A stretch of 64,000 bases of DNA from Acanthopleura granulata (lineage: Eukaryota; Mollusca; Polyplacophora; Chitonida; Chitonidae): the NCBI GenBank assembly GCA_016165875.1, contig JABBOT010000004.1, positions 21,792,007-21,856,006 of the forward strand, given 5' to 3'. The notes below the pieces were generated by a model that was not told the origin of the DNA, did no database searches, and was given only the letters and a program-made list of their open reading frames with translations. Below are positions 45,630 through 58,553 of the stretch, piece after piece. The position numbers and the translations under genes are program-made. Within the stretch, counting starts at the first letter, position 1, and each line of letters starts with the position of its first letter.

Positions 45630-47561
45630 CTGAAAAGACAGAATTCAAAAGCGCACATTAGGTTAATAATAACACCTACCATCAACCACAAATTTTTCCT
45701 TTGCCTGACAGAATATTGTAGCATTGTCTACAAACCATACATTTTTAATGTTGACCTAGTGTATTTGACCTAGACTTGCTTGATTCTTAAAATTCTATTG
45801 ACCTTCAAAAGGGGTTTTGAGGCTTAGTTGGAAGGTAGGATGGCATCCTGATGGAAGTTTCAGAAGTAATATTTTTGTTTCACTCTCTTTGGATGATTTC
45901 TTTTAGGATATATACATTACTTACAACAATAAAATACGACTAAAATCGACACCTCTACAACCAGTAAAAGCCGTTTATAATATCTCATAAAATCAGCACC
46001 ATGCCAGAGTAGCCAAAAAATTACAAAAGCGAAAAAGCAGAATGCTTACAATATATGAGTGCTGAAGTGAAAAACATATTGGATTTCAGTAGGGTGAACT
46101 ATTCTATATGTATATGAATGAAAGCCCATCTGTCCAACTCCTTCAATGTATACTGGACTTTGATCCTGGGCTTCTAAGGTGTACATCCAACTGCCCTTTG
46201 ACCTTCTCTCTCTCTTGGGTAAATATTAACAGTTGTGACCTGTTACTGCATTCATCTTATCAATTGACCAGTTGTGTCTAGGGAAGTCTGTATTGTTTTG
46301 TGTCACAGAAATTGAGGAGGGGGTAGGGTAGTATGTTCTACATGTAGGTCAGTAGACTGGCAATAAAACATCTCCAGTAGTGTATATGACAAGAAAGACA
46401 ATTCACTATTATACATACACCATTATTAAATGCATGGAATTGAGATGATATTTAGCACATCATAGTATGGATCACACTTACATAGCTCTATATTTGTTTA
46501 GTACTTAATCATAGATGTTTAACCTCATGGGGCTTTGGTATTCTACTTTAATTACGTTTCAGATATTGTTTCTTTGCAGCCAAAATCTGACTTCCTAAAT
46601 ATATATATATATTCATTTAAATGCATCAAATTTTGGATTCAGTGTTAACAACAGTAATACCAGAGCCCTAATTACCCTCTGCAGAGTAGTCAGGATATGA
46701 AGTTATCCCCCTTTGCACTTTGAAGACTAAGCCAATTCCTTGTAACTTTAGTGCATGACAAAGTAATGTTTTTAAGTATAACTTATAATTAGTTTTTCGA
46801 TTAATAAAAACATCTGATATAATGTAAAAACACCAAATCTATAAACAATAAGACATATCTTATAATTCATTTAATTTGATATATGACAAACAAAATAACT
46901 GAAGAAATGTACTTCATGAATTCTTCAGTGTTGGTGCATTTATGTTGAATGCATGAACAATGCCTCACTGGCACATTCCTTACTGGTATTACTACTTCAC
47001 AGATTTGCATTTGTACATGTTTAACCATGACATATGATTTTAACAAATGACACTGTCTGCATGTATAAACCGTACACACCCCACTAAAGTAGAAAAAAAC
47101 AACATACTACATGATAGTTGGGCTCCAGAACATCTCCCTGAGATTCATAAAACACATGATCATCTTACCTTGTATGAGTGAACTGTGCCCTGAAAAGCAT
47201 CTTGTGGTATATGAAAGTTGAACACCTTCCCAACAGCTGCCGAAGTGTCTGCTACTCCCCAATTCACTTTCACAGTATCTCCCTTGTTGGGAAGAGAATC
47301 TATGTGTTGAGTATTTATGTCATTGGAAGCAATCTGAGCAGAGCTAGCAATGCCAAATAACAAAGCTAAAGAGACCATAAGTAGCCATGGAGAGATGTTC
47401 AACTGCGTCTGAGCTTTGCAACAGTCTTGCTTTAAACCTTGCGTCTTTTTGCAGTAATCCAGAACAGAATGGCCTTGCACCCCAGAGATCATACTGCACA
47501 CAGAATCCCTTTTGGATTTCAGAGTTTCTGCCAACACTTGCTGTCCTTCAGTTTCAACCAT
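43119..47561 (-). CDS. DAG1: Dystroglycan precursor, complete coding region in two coding exons
   Basis: Dystroglycan is the transmembrane link between laminin-type matrix and dystrophin. Coding exons are 47561-47169 (131 residues) and 45629-43119 (836 residues plus stop), joined in phase 0 by a GTAAGA donor and a TCTTTTCAG acceptor: 967 residues against 895 in human. In order: hydrophobic signal segment (57-74), first cadherin-like domain (VNWGVAD to SLVVKD), second N-terminal domain (DPVTVVTIVVDTDLDQLSP), RVRR furin-type site (343-346), Thr/Pro-rich linker (356-536), second cadherin-like domain, SEA-like region with a GSC cleavage motif (762-764), acidic stretch, membrane segment (817-842), RKKRKGK stop-transfer and the C-terminal PPPYVPP, which docks dystrophin's WW/EF region. 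All landmarks are intact. The start codon is the least certain part. Confidence 0.97.
43574..43626 (-). repeat. GAT/GAC triplet run inside DAG1, encoding an acidic cluster
   Basis: Plus-strand ATCATC runs on both sides of CTTTGATGTATCAAC encode DDDDDVDTSKDDDDGDD (residues 800-816), just outside the membrane segment. Human beta-dystroglycan has only a few acidic residues here (KSSEDDVYL). A triplet microsatellite in coding sequence could vary in length between individuals. Confidence 0.85.
45630..47168 (-). other. DAG1 intron between the two coding exons
   Basis: It is 1.54 kb, GT-AG, phase 0. It falls between Lys131 and Val132 (HSYK|VVESGK), the same place as the human intron as I recall it (DIIK|VSAAGK). 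The open frame at 46867-47079 has no features. I see no repeats beyond a short TA run near 46600-46611. Confidence 0.85.
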
Positions 47562-47720
47562 GATGGAATGTTCACTTCACTTCCTACGTTGTGCCCCAAA
47601 CGGGGAGATGTTTGTCACAACAACTTGGATCTATTACTGCCACAAAGAAATACCAGGAAAGTAATGTGTTATTATCCTTGTCCAAAGGGTGGGCTACATC
47701 CTATGGTCAACAGGGTTCAA
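47169..47720 (-). CDS. DAG1: DAG1 exon with start codon, plus 159 bases of 5' UTR
   Basis: The acceptor TGTCTGTTTTCAG ends at 47721 on the minus strand, so the exon begins at 47720 and more 5' exons lie to the right. ATG 47561 (ATCATGG) is the first in frame after a TGA five codons before it. It adds 56 residues ahead of the hydrophobic segment (WLLMVSLALLFGIASSAQ). Met62, inside that segment, would give a short but ordinary signal peptide (MVSLALLFGIASSAQ). The coding part is 47561-47169. Confidence 0.85.
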
Positions 47721-47965
47721 CTGAAAACAGACAAAAAATAAAATACATTATAACACAATACTAAATTCACAACATTTTGAATTTGTTTTTTCCTGTAATG
47801 GAACAAGCTGAAAAAAAAAGAAAAGAAAAAAATAGACAGGAAGACGTGACATTCCACCAATATTCAGAACAATGACATTTCCTCACAGCTAAACATGTTG
47901 TGCAGCTGGTGCTTCAAGGCTTTCCCTCCAAAACTTTTTATACCCCTCAAGCTGCTTGCTGTTTT

Positions 47966-47989
47966 CAACAACAACAACAACAACAACAA
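47966..47989. repeat. AAC triplet microsatellite
   Basis: About eight AAC units followed by a run of A. It is non-coding, just upstream of the DAG1 exon with the start codon. Confidence 0.9.
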
Positions 47990-50900
47990 AAAAAAACAAT
48001 CTTAAAGAATTACACCAAAACAATTATCCTCAGAAAACTAAGAACAATTGTGACTAGAAGTAATTTTGCTCTGTACACTCCTTTATAACCCTTTCAGTCC
48101 ATGGAGCCTGTTTGTAATTTCTAACTGCAGCTTTTCCATCTGAAAAATAAGGTCATTGCAACCCGTATGAACATTCCTGGGGAGCCTCCATATAGTAAAG
48201 TGTAACTGGAAGCATTAGTCAAGGCTGGTGCTCCTGTGAACACCCTCTGGCTTCCTACTAAGCTTGCACCAGTCTTGGGCGGATGAGTAATTCACTGGTG
48301 TTCAAACATAAAGCATCTGCCTTCCAAAAACATTCTAACCATTACCCACAGCAACCAAAGCGATAATTTCACTTCTGGCGCCAATCTGCTAACCAGAAAG
48401 AGTAAAGGAGGCAAAGAAAAAAGGCAGCTCCATCTCACCGCCTTTTACTGCTACTGAGCAATTTTACTGAGCCATTTTAGGAATATAACATTTAAATGAT
48501 GTATTATTACCTATGTATCAAGTACAAAATCTAACAAAAAAAAAGGTTAAAAAATGTTTAGATGTAATTTATCTCACAGCATAGCCCTGAGGTATACTTC
48601 TTCACCTTTGAATTTCCCATGTTAGCCTTAGCTGCAACATAAAGTGAACACATATATGCTGACATCCAAAGGTCGGTAATAACAAAAAAACTGACGACAT
48701 CAAACCTTATGCCCAAGGTTGAATGACAAAACCACACATTATACATGAAATTCACAAGCATTGTCCACACAAAATGCATCTGTGATAACAAGATCAGCTG
48801 ATTCTTCAATATATAAAAATTCCCCTGAACGATTTATTAGCAAAAAGGCTATCTGTGGATAATTGACACTTCCTCAGTTTTCCTACCCTTCCTAATTAAC
48901 ACGTCAAAAAAATAAAAAGACAAAAAGAAGAGCTATATGGCTTTGCAATCATCCCCACTTACATGAACACCATATTTCTGACAGTCCTACCCCACAGAAA
49001 TTTGGTTCACTGATGATGCTGAGCATACAACCTCTACACTAACACTACAAGCTGTGAATCAGCAGTTGCTATGGCAATCACCATGTCATCTCGTATTTTA
49101 GACACTGGATATGGTAAGAGCGAACAAGAGCGAACACCCACAAAAATTAAGGCTCCACAATATCCCTGTCAGAATCCATCTGCATGCATCAATTTCCCTT
49201 CACAAACATGTCACCTCCAGTTAATTAATCTTCAGTGTTCACTGTCTTTTCGAAAGGGGAAACCTACCTCCAAAAACAAAGAGTTCAGTCAGGGGCATAA
49301 AAGCACAGCAGGCCTAACTGGGGGCAGCAGAGCCAGAACTGATAACACAAGCTGGCCCACTATTCACACAGACTGTGTGACCTAGTTGTAGTAGCTGGTG
49401 TTGCTGTGGAGAGCTTGTGGGCCACAAGCACTGTGAAGGTCCAGAAGCCTTCAATGGATGTTCACCACAGAAGTATGTCTCATTATAAATCAGAGTGAGA
49501 AGAAGAGCCCATATGCAGATGTGACTGTGTGTGTCCCCTGTACCTTTTTCTTTCTATCTAATACAAGAGTATTTATGCTCATATATATCAAAACACACAT
49601 TTTGCACATCATATCTAGCTGTTATTTTCTAGCTGAGGATCAGTTCAATGAAAATGTTACTCAATTTCAGTTTTCTTGGGTATACTTGATAACATGTCAG
49701 AGTAAAATGGTGTACTGTAAAGCTACAAGTACATTACCCTGTGACATTAGTGCTTCCAACAATTCTAGTTGACCACCAGCAAACCAGGTAGATGTATACA
49801 GGTATGTAAGGGCACACCAGCTTAATTATTACATGTACATGTTCACACAGGTACAGTACTCACAGTGAAAGAGAAGGGAGCAATGTAGTCCTGGTCAGCC
49901 AGCCTTATTTACCTCTCATAATGACCAACTAACGTGTTTACACAAACCTCACCCTGCACACTAATGATGTTCATTAGCTATTTCCAGCGGAAGTCTGACA
50001 TTGTGCTAAACAACGTGCCACTGGCCACCGAGGACTCAAATATTCCAACATATGTTTAACGTATGGTGGCATTTTCTTATGAAAATGTGTTTCATGCAGC
50101 CCTTATACACCTTTCTCACCACTGCCTCATTGTCCCATTGGCCCATTTGTCATTTCCCACTCCACTATTTTGCACTGAACTTCCATTCATATAGAGCCTT
50201 CCTCAGGAATTACTCTACCACAAGTTCCCAAGCAGTTCAACTACAGGCACTCCACATGGTAAAATACCACACACCACAAAAATGTAGGCGGGCACTCTCA
50301 GATTTCATACCAACTAACACTTGCTACACCACTTGCAATTTACGTCACCATCACTCATCACAGACATGTGCATTAAATCAGCAGGAACTGAAGCATATGC
50401 AAATCCTTACATAACATATATGGTGAGTGTGCTACTGAAAGATCACAGTGTAAATTCAATGCAATCACTGCTGTATACGCACACACTTAGTATGCACAAA
50501 TCTTGAGCAATGGCCAAAAGCCTGTGAGACTTCAATTCTAGTGTGTTATGTAAAGTAAGATAAGCTGAATTGGCATTGCAAAAGTCTCTCGAAATCATGC
50601 TGGTTTTGGACAAGTCAGATACCCGTGCAATCATACAAGATGGTTCATACTCCTGCTCTTAGTCCATATCACTAACAATGACAACTGACAGAACACATTA
50701 CTATACTTAATTCACTGAATATCTAAATTCACCCCACAACCAGGCAGATGTATGAATTAATTGCAGGCCTATATGCAAAAGATTCCCTAAAATAATTTGA
50801 GATTTGCATTTCAAAATTATGTGAACTTATATTAATTAACAACACAGTAAAACGTCATCATAAAATCACACATACCTTTAGGAAAACCATTTGGATTGAC

Positions 50901-53900
50901 ACTGCATTAAAGGTAATCAAATTTCCAAAGCAACTCTCTAGGAAATTCCTGGCCTCCTCCACAGAATATTGGCACATGAGAGGCAAATCCTGATTGATCT
51001 GCATGTAAATGTTTCACAAGCCTGATAGATAATACGTCTGTATTCAGGAAGATGAGTGCCTGATATCCACCTATCATTCACTGATACTGGTATGCCTATC
51101 CACAGCTTTTGTATGTTATACACCTCCTGGGCCAGGTAGCAGCAGTTGACAGGCACTGAGTGAGTCACACGTCTTAAGTAGTGGACGCTGGTCAGCTGGG
51201 CTGTCCACTGACCAGGGCAGTCAACGAAGTCAGGATTAGAGGGGGCATGAATAATCCCTCTACCCTTACCCCCTGCCTACTTCAAACTGACCACATTAAA
51301 CCAGATGATGATTTGACAATAGACTCAGCCCAGAGCTAGACACAAAAGAGCTGGGAAGAGACACCTTTGTCAACCTCCCCTGCTGTTGTCAGTCTTCAGG
51401 CCTTAGAGCTGCAAACTGAACTTGAACAACCAGGGGGAGGGAACTCCATTGTCTGATGTCTGCCCATTGTCACAGCTCCCCAGGATATAGGAATAGGTAC
51501 AGTGCTGGACTGGGATTGGTGAATGCAGGCTGTAGCAATAGAGACTAGACTAGGTTAGACTAGACTGGAGACCCAGGAATACAGCTTGGGTGATGGCACC
51601 TGCTCAGACAAGACCAGGGTCCCCCCAGAGGTGACCCACCACACATGAGCATGTAGCAGCAACAGTCCAGAGTGCCTGCTGGAGCTGTGTGACTACAGAT
51701 TGGGTGCCTTAAGGAACATCCCCTGTAGAGACATATCAGGTACATATGACATGTATTTAATCATCATGTGTCTTATTCTAATCTTATATGCATTAATACT
51801 TGATGGATTCAGGTAGAAATACCCACCTGAAGTAGATGGACAGGTTAAATATTAATGGTAGAAATAACATGAAAATTTGACTGAGCATTTTTAACAGTCT
51901 ACATCATTACATAAACTGAACATTAACTTGTTTTCATGACCAGTACAACGTATCTTGTCTGATGTCAAATGACAACTTATACTTTAAGGTCTTTGTTGAG
52001 CTCAACGTCTCATCACACCATCCAACAGAACAATCTGCTTCATACATAATTTGAATGCTCTAACTGGATATGACACTTCTAGGATCACTGATCAAATGCA
52101 GTGTCAACTTAGCAGCACTGGAAAGGTATTAATTCTGGACATGCTCTCGTAAACTATTCTCTCTTTCTTCCTTGGCTCTACATAACCTGAAAAATCAGAC
52201 ACAGATTAAAAGAATTACAAAAGTCTGATGAATGTCAAATATTTTTATTAATTTAATGAATATAATTTTTTGTCACCATATGAAATGATATACCAGCAAT
52301 TTTTCACTTGGCAATGTTTTTTTGTTTCTTGTTTTTTTTTATTGTATTTCTTGAAAATGATCTGAATTAAGTGTATGAATCTGTACCACACCATACCTTG
52401 GTGAGGGGAAAACATCATCAAAACTTGAGAAGTATCTGACAGGTTAATTAACTTTCCTATATGTGTACAATTTTAGACAGAAAACACTTAATTCATCTTT
52501 TCTCCCAATCAATTGTTTTGGGCCTATATAAAATGTGGCTTAAGCACTACAATGTAATGATTATCTCCAAGGTTGGCCTCCAATGTGAAGAGTGTTGGAG
52601 CTACGATTGGACAATACTTCCACATGGTTGTTGAGATACTATAAATTTCCACACTGTCATTTTACACCTAGTTAAAATATATTAGAATTTTGTCTGCTTT
52701 GGATAGAACTGAAAACTTTTTGCCAGGGTTACTACCACAGTGACATAATGCTATTATGTCACTTCCAGTTGACAACAGCTCAGAAAATGGTAGTCATGCT
52801 ATGTAGATGTTTTGATCTGTTGTAGAGAACAGTCCAAGCTGCAAGTGGTGGTTGGGCCTCTGACCACAGAAAAGTTGAGGGGAACATATTTTGGGGGTTG
52901 AAGTTGACAAATTTACTACGTAAATAGTAAGGAAAATCAATGTGCTTGTGTAACCTAAAGGCAACCAATGTGGATTCATGTTGGCAACTGTTTTGAACAA
53001 CGTACAGCAATATTTGGATGAAAATGTCAGCAGGTTATGATATTATCGTGTTGACATTTTGTCTCACTACAGTTGGAAGTTTACCTACATGAATACGGCA
53101 CCAAAGAAACGATACATCATTACCGCTCCAACATTTTTGTCACGATAAATGTCAACCTGACCAAGGTAATAGGAAATTTCCGGTGGAGAAACAATTTATT
53201 CTTTGGTGACACATGCATACACAAACATATCTACACAACCAAATTTGTTAATAAAGCTCCAAGCCCAAACAGTTTCGCCTATTTTCTATGACAAGACATC
53301 AACATAATAAAGATGAGACAACAAGGACTATATGAATGTACTACGATAGCTTTCATATAACAGGAAATATTTAACAAGTGATACTTGAACACCACTTAAA
53401 TGGCACTCAGGACAGGAAACTATTGCTCACACTTTCAACGCATTCTCTTCCTGTGGTGGGGAGGGGAGGAGGGATCACATATTATACTGATATGCCCTCA
53501 TACAGTTAGGCCAAAAACGTCACAGATGTCCCTTTGTTCTAAGTAACAAATCCCATGCCCATAGACATGATCACACCAGCAGTGGTCGTCCTGTCACCAT
53601 ATGGTAAAGTGATTCACTTGTGGGGGTGTCTGGTCCCGCTTACATGTACATACCCATCTACAAGGACACAAATTAAACTATCAATCAATATGGCTGTCTG
53701 GTTGCAAATAAGAATGATTTTATAAAACAACTCCTAAGAAAAATTAAGGTAGCGTATTCTCAGTAACTTACACGTAAATGGGATATTACACTCTTAAATC
53801 AATAATTTTTTATTGCACTGTCTAAAATATTCTTTCCCCACACAATATATATCATCATGTTATACACACCAAGAGACATCCATGCCTTTGTTGTTATTTA

Positions 53901-56421
53901 CACATTAAGTGTTAAACACAACTTTTCATTTCCAGTAAGGATTTTTCAATAAGATGCTGTTAGATGTACCATGCAGGGTTAACATAGCAACAGGGAGAAA
54001 TCATCTCTGATATATGAAGCTTTATAGTTAAAACAACCCATATTTACACCTGCAACTTTATCTATAAAGTATTTGCATGCTAAAATATTTTCTCATAAAC
54101 ATGCAAATGCAATAGGATAGAACATCATATTTTGCATGCCAAGACAAAAACAGATAAACTGTATTTCCAAGTTAAAACTACATTCTGCCTGTTGAATGAC
54201 TTTCGCTAGACAAGGTTAGTCATGATCTAAAAAAAGTGGGTCAAGACAAAACCTAATCCATCAAAGGTCAATGACTAAAGCAGTCATCATCAGCTTCCCT
54301 GGGTAGTGGGTAAGGCCTTCGGATAGGTTTTGTACAGGGTTTTGTGTTTCCTAATCTAGATATTTCAAACACATTTGATTAAGAACGCCTGCAGAGAACA
54401 CCAACAGTCCAAATCCAACATGTTCACCCAGAGCAGGTTTCTCCCAAACACAGCACCCAGCACCAGAGCCTGATGAACCATGCTATTGATTACTATGCGC
54501 TGAGCGTCAGTAGAACATGGGCCTGAATTGTTAGTGAGTCACCATGAACCCAGAAACTATTCTGGTGTTATCACGCATCAGTACCACAGGGCAATAACAG
54601 TAATACAGTCGTGACTGGGCACAATTTGGCAAGCCACCATGTTGGATGATCGCTCTCCCTTATTGCACTGCTTTTATCTGCCGGAATCAAGCCATCCACG
54701 GAATTATAGGAAAAACACAGTATCATGGAAACATGAAAAACTTGCGTCATGCATATCTGAGATGAGAATAAAGTAAGAAAAAACTTGTAGTGCAAAATGA
54801 TTGACTCTACCCTGTGACCCTCAGCATAACATATTAGCATAAAAGTGATCGATTTTGTATCAGATCATCTACAAAAATAAACTTTTGGTTCAAACTGCTT
54901 TTTGTCGTGTGCAGTTTAAGGATTATGCTATCGTGCGCACGAGAACTTTCACACTCTAGTAATACAGTTACAATGATAATATTATAGACAATATGCTGAA
55001 ATAGTTTTGATAGGCATCCACAAAGGTGGATATCCTGAGCTACTCGTAATGTAATGATGAATGATGATGACTATATCATTTTCATCTACCAACATAGGGA
55101 TTCACGAAAAATCCACTTTCCAGCTTATAAACCCTGAAAAATATACAGACCTGTGGCAATGTAATTGTCTACACAGACAGGGAGCAATTAGTGGTGTGAT
55201 CTTAGTAAAACCAAGTAAGGCTCCTCAGAGACATAAACCCGTCAAACTGACCAGGGGTCCATGTAAGCTAACTGGTCAGGACAAGATTGAAAGGCTGTGT
55301 CTAGACAACCAGAGATAAGATCACCTCAGCAGGGAGCCATTTGGTGTCTCTTTCTACTTTCCTGGCTCTTCAATTAAAATGACTTGTTAACCACCAGTCA
55401 CATGTAAAACAAGAAATTTTTATGCAGCCCATGGGATTTTGAGATATACCCCTTCTGAAGATGTTCCCAGTGGTCTCTTTTTCAACACTCTGGTGTTAAT
55501 TTAAAAAAGTTCGAAGCAAACACAGTTCAGCTAACAGACCCGTTGGTTTCACAACAGAACAGGTTTCAACTGGATTATCGTCAACAAAAACAACACTACA
55601 GATCTGTGAGAAAATTCTTCCAGCCTACCATAAACTATATTCACAAGGCACTGTCACACCCACAAAATAATTAGGGTTCATTTTCTACACTTTCCACTCA
55701 TTTCAGCCAGTTTAATGTCTCGGCCAGTTATGCCATACACTTCACGATAAAATTTTCATTCATTTTAGAACATTAGTATATTGAGTGGTATAGTTGAAAT
55801 AATTTTATCTATTTCATAGGACTGACCTGTTATCTTCATTACAACAGATTTACATCTGTAGCTATAATTGTTGTACTGTTACATCATCTATGGACATGAA
55901 TAATATCATTAGTCAGTAATGTTGTGTAACTGTTCAATAGAAGCTACCATGCACGAGAGTGAAGAGAGGCATTTGCATGTTGTTAAGGGCTTAAAGAGGA
56001 TGATCTCTATCTAATTTCCTTGCTGTGTAACTGTGTATGGCCCTCCTGTAACAGGGCAGCTAAACCCTGTGTTTTAACACCATCATCACTGAACCAACAG
56101 TAACACATGGTCTGTTTAATAGCTCTCACTATAAATCTGTTAACCGAATTTAATTGCTTACCCACATTAACACTTGTTTAAGCCCTATTCAATGAGCCAA
56201 CACAAAAGGTAAACTGTGTGTAACTTTGGGAGTTCCCATATAACAGCTGCCACTTTTCAGTCCAGAGGCAACCTTATTGAAAACCACCCATCTGTGACTA
56301 GTGTAAGGCTGGGCCTACTAAGTTAGAGAGTTGTGTTTATGGGGTTTTCAGACTAATAGTTTATGACTTCAGTTGTACTTACTCTTGTGACCAAACAAAA
56401 AACAACAAAACTTATATTGTT

Positions 56422-56439
56422 GATATATATATATATATA
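56422..56439. repeat. TA dinucleotide microsatellite
   Basis: An uninterrupted AT/TA run of about 18 bases in non-coding sequence. Confidence 0.9.
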
Positions 56440-58514
56440 CAATGTGTCAAACCATATATCATGGTCAAACACATGCTCATGTGTGAGATTTGCCTTTGGC
56501 ATTCATGCATATGAAAATCTGGTGAATTAACACAGCAAGTGAATGTTTTAGAGGTGTACTGTAGAAAAAACTTTCTTTCTGTATGAATGTAATATCTTTA
56601 GGGAACTTAATAACCTACTCGGTACTTAACTGAAAAATACTTCAAATGCTCCAAAAAAGCATGTATCCTTAGGAACAACATGTTTACATTTCCAGCATAT
56701 GTAAACACAAAATTTTTGGCAAAATTATCATGGAAGTCATCATCGTCAGCATGGATTATGACAAAAATCATGCTAATGGTGCTTTGTATAGGTGAAAAAG
56801 TTACATAGTTTCCCCCTAACCATCAGAAATCATGACCAAACTGGTGAGATGCCCTTACACTTCATGGAATAGTGGAAAACTGGGTTAACTCTGGACCCAG
56901 ATTGACCTCACACTATTTATATACCAGACCATAATTTAGGGTCTCAGGATACTTTGAAATGATGGAAAGATATATGCCAAACAAGCTATTTTTGACCAGA
57001 TGGTTATTCCAGCTGATAGCTCTTCACCTCTGACAGGGCAGAATCCATGCCATTCTGTGTGTCCTTGGCAACAGCAGATTCCTTGTGGGTGTCCTTAGCA
57101 ACTGTAAATTAATCACTCTAATCCAGGCTGACTGATAGGCTGAATGAAACTGCTTGAAAATTTCTGCCCACGACCTTAGGTAAAGATAAGACATTTCCTA
57201 CAGAGTTGATTGATTTTTTTTCTTTCAATGCAAAAGTCAAGAAGAACTTCATGGACACTATGGCAAACAATAAATGCCACCAATGATAGGATCTCATATA
57301 TCATCACACCCAAGGAAAACCCACTGGTGACTGAAGTGAGCGCCAAATGGCTATCTGGACAGTGATACTGGGTGTGAAACGCAAACAGAATGACACAGAA
57401 TCTGCTCTTACCTGAACAGAATGCTAATTTTGGGTGACTTAAGTTATATTAAATATTTGTGTATACCATGTAATGTAACATTTCTTATTCATTTGTCTGC
57501 CTTGTATTAAATTTTGCTTTTAAACTCTTATAATTCTTTTCAAGACTGAAGAAAACCAGTCTCTATGACAACAGATTAATTCTGCTGCCTTGCTATAACA
57601 CCACACATGACACCTGGCAATGGCCCACACAATAATAGCACACTGGTGAATGGTAATATGTTATTCTAGTAATGAGTTGATCACAATGCAACCAAATAAG
57701 ATTCCACAATTATTAGAAAAATATTTCCAGATGATTACTGCTAATCATGCTTTCATCATCAATATGAAATTTAAAAGAATGACTTTCTGCTGCCTCTGCC
57801 CCTTTTTACAGACATTTAGCTGTATGTTACCTCTGGGTATCACACAAGGAAACAGCTGTCAGTTAATATAGATCTATGAGAGCTTACTGCCTCTGTAACA
57901 TAGCTAACAGCAGCTTCATCTGTCCAGAAGATGTGAAGTCTGAATTAAGTGATCACAAAGTCACCTGTCTACAACCATCTCAACAGAAACAGCCCTGGTC
58001 TGAGTTTATACTGCTGTGTTGCAGCTGGAATGACACATACCTGCCAACTGTAGACCACACAGCTGCACAGGGAACAACCGTCCCAAAAGCAAACCATCTA
58101 TGCACCACAGACAAACCATATACCCAGAGTCAAAGTACTGCCCCTGACTGACCTCATGAACTGGATTAGGTCAGTGAGAAAGATAGGAACAACTGCAAGC
58201 CAACAAAGAGTGCCCTAAAACACCTATATTCTCCAAAGCCATGTATTAACAGATTACCATCCTTCTTCAGCCTTGTGTCCTACAGTGCACTGACAAGAAA
58301 AGTGACTTAACAAGAAAATTTTTTCCCCCAAAGCTGCTTAAATTGTTTTACCTTGTACAACACAACCGAGATTCAAATTACAACCACATATCATTTTTTC
58401 TCGTATTTTTTATTACCTATATAATTAAACTTATCATAAAATAACTCACATGCATGTACAATACATGGTCATTTCAGAGTTCGTGTATGTACAAGCTGAT
58501 TTTTTCAGTTCCTC

Positions 58515-58553
58515 TTTTCTACAAGTAAAGACATTTACTTTACTTGTAGAAAA
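58515..58553. repeat. Perfect 16-bp inverted repeat with 7-base loop
   Basis: TTTTCTACAAGTAAAG (58515-58530) and CTTTACTTGTAGAAAA (58538-58553) are exact reverse complements around ACATTTA. Either strand could form a hairpin. No gene is nearby. Confidence 0.92.

Noticed and set aside
50938..51168. 76-codon minus-strand frame upstream of DAG1
   Set aside because: No family features and no link by splice phase to another exon.
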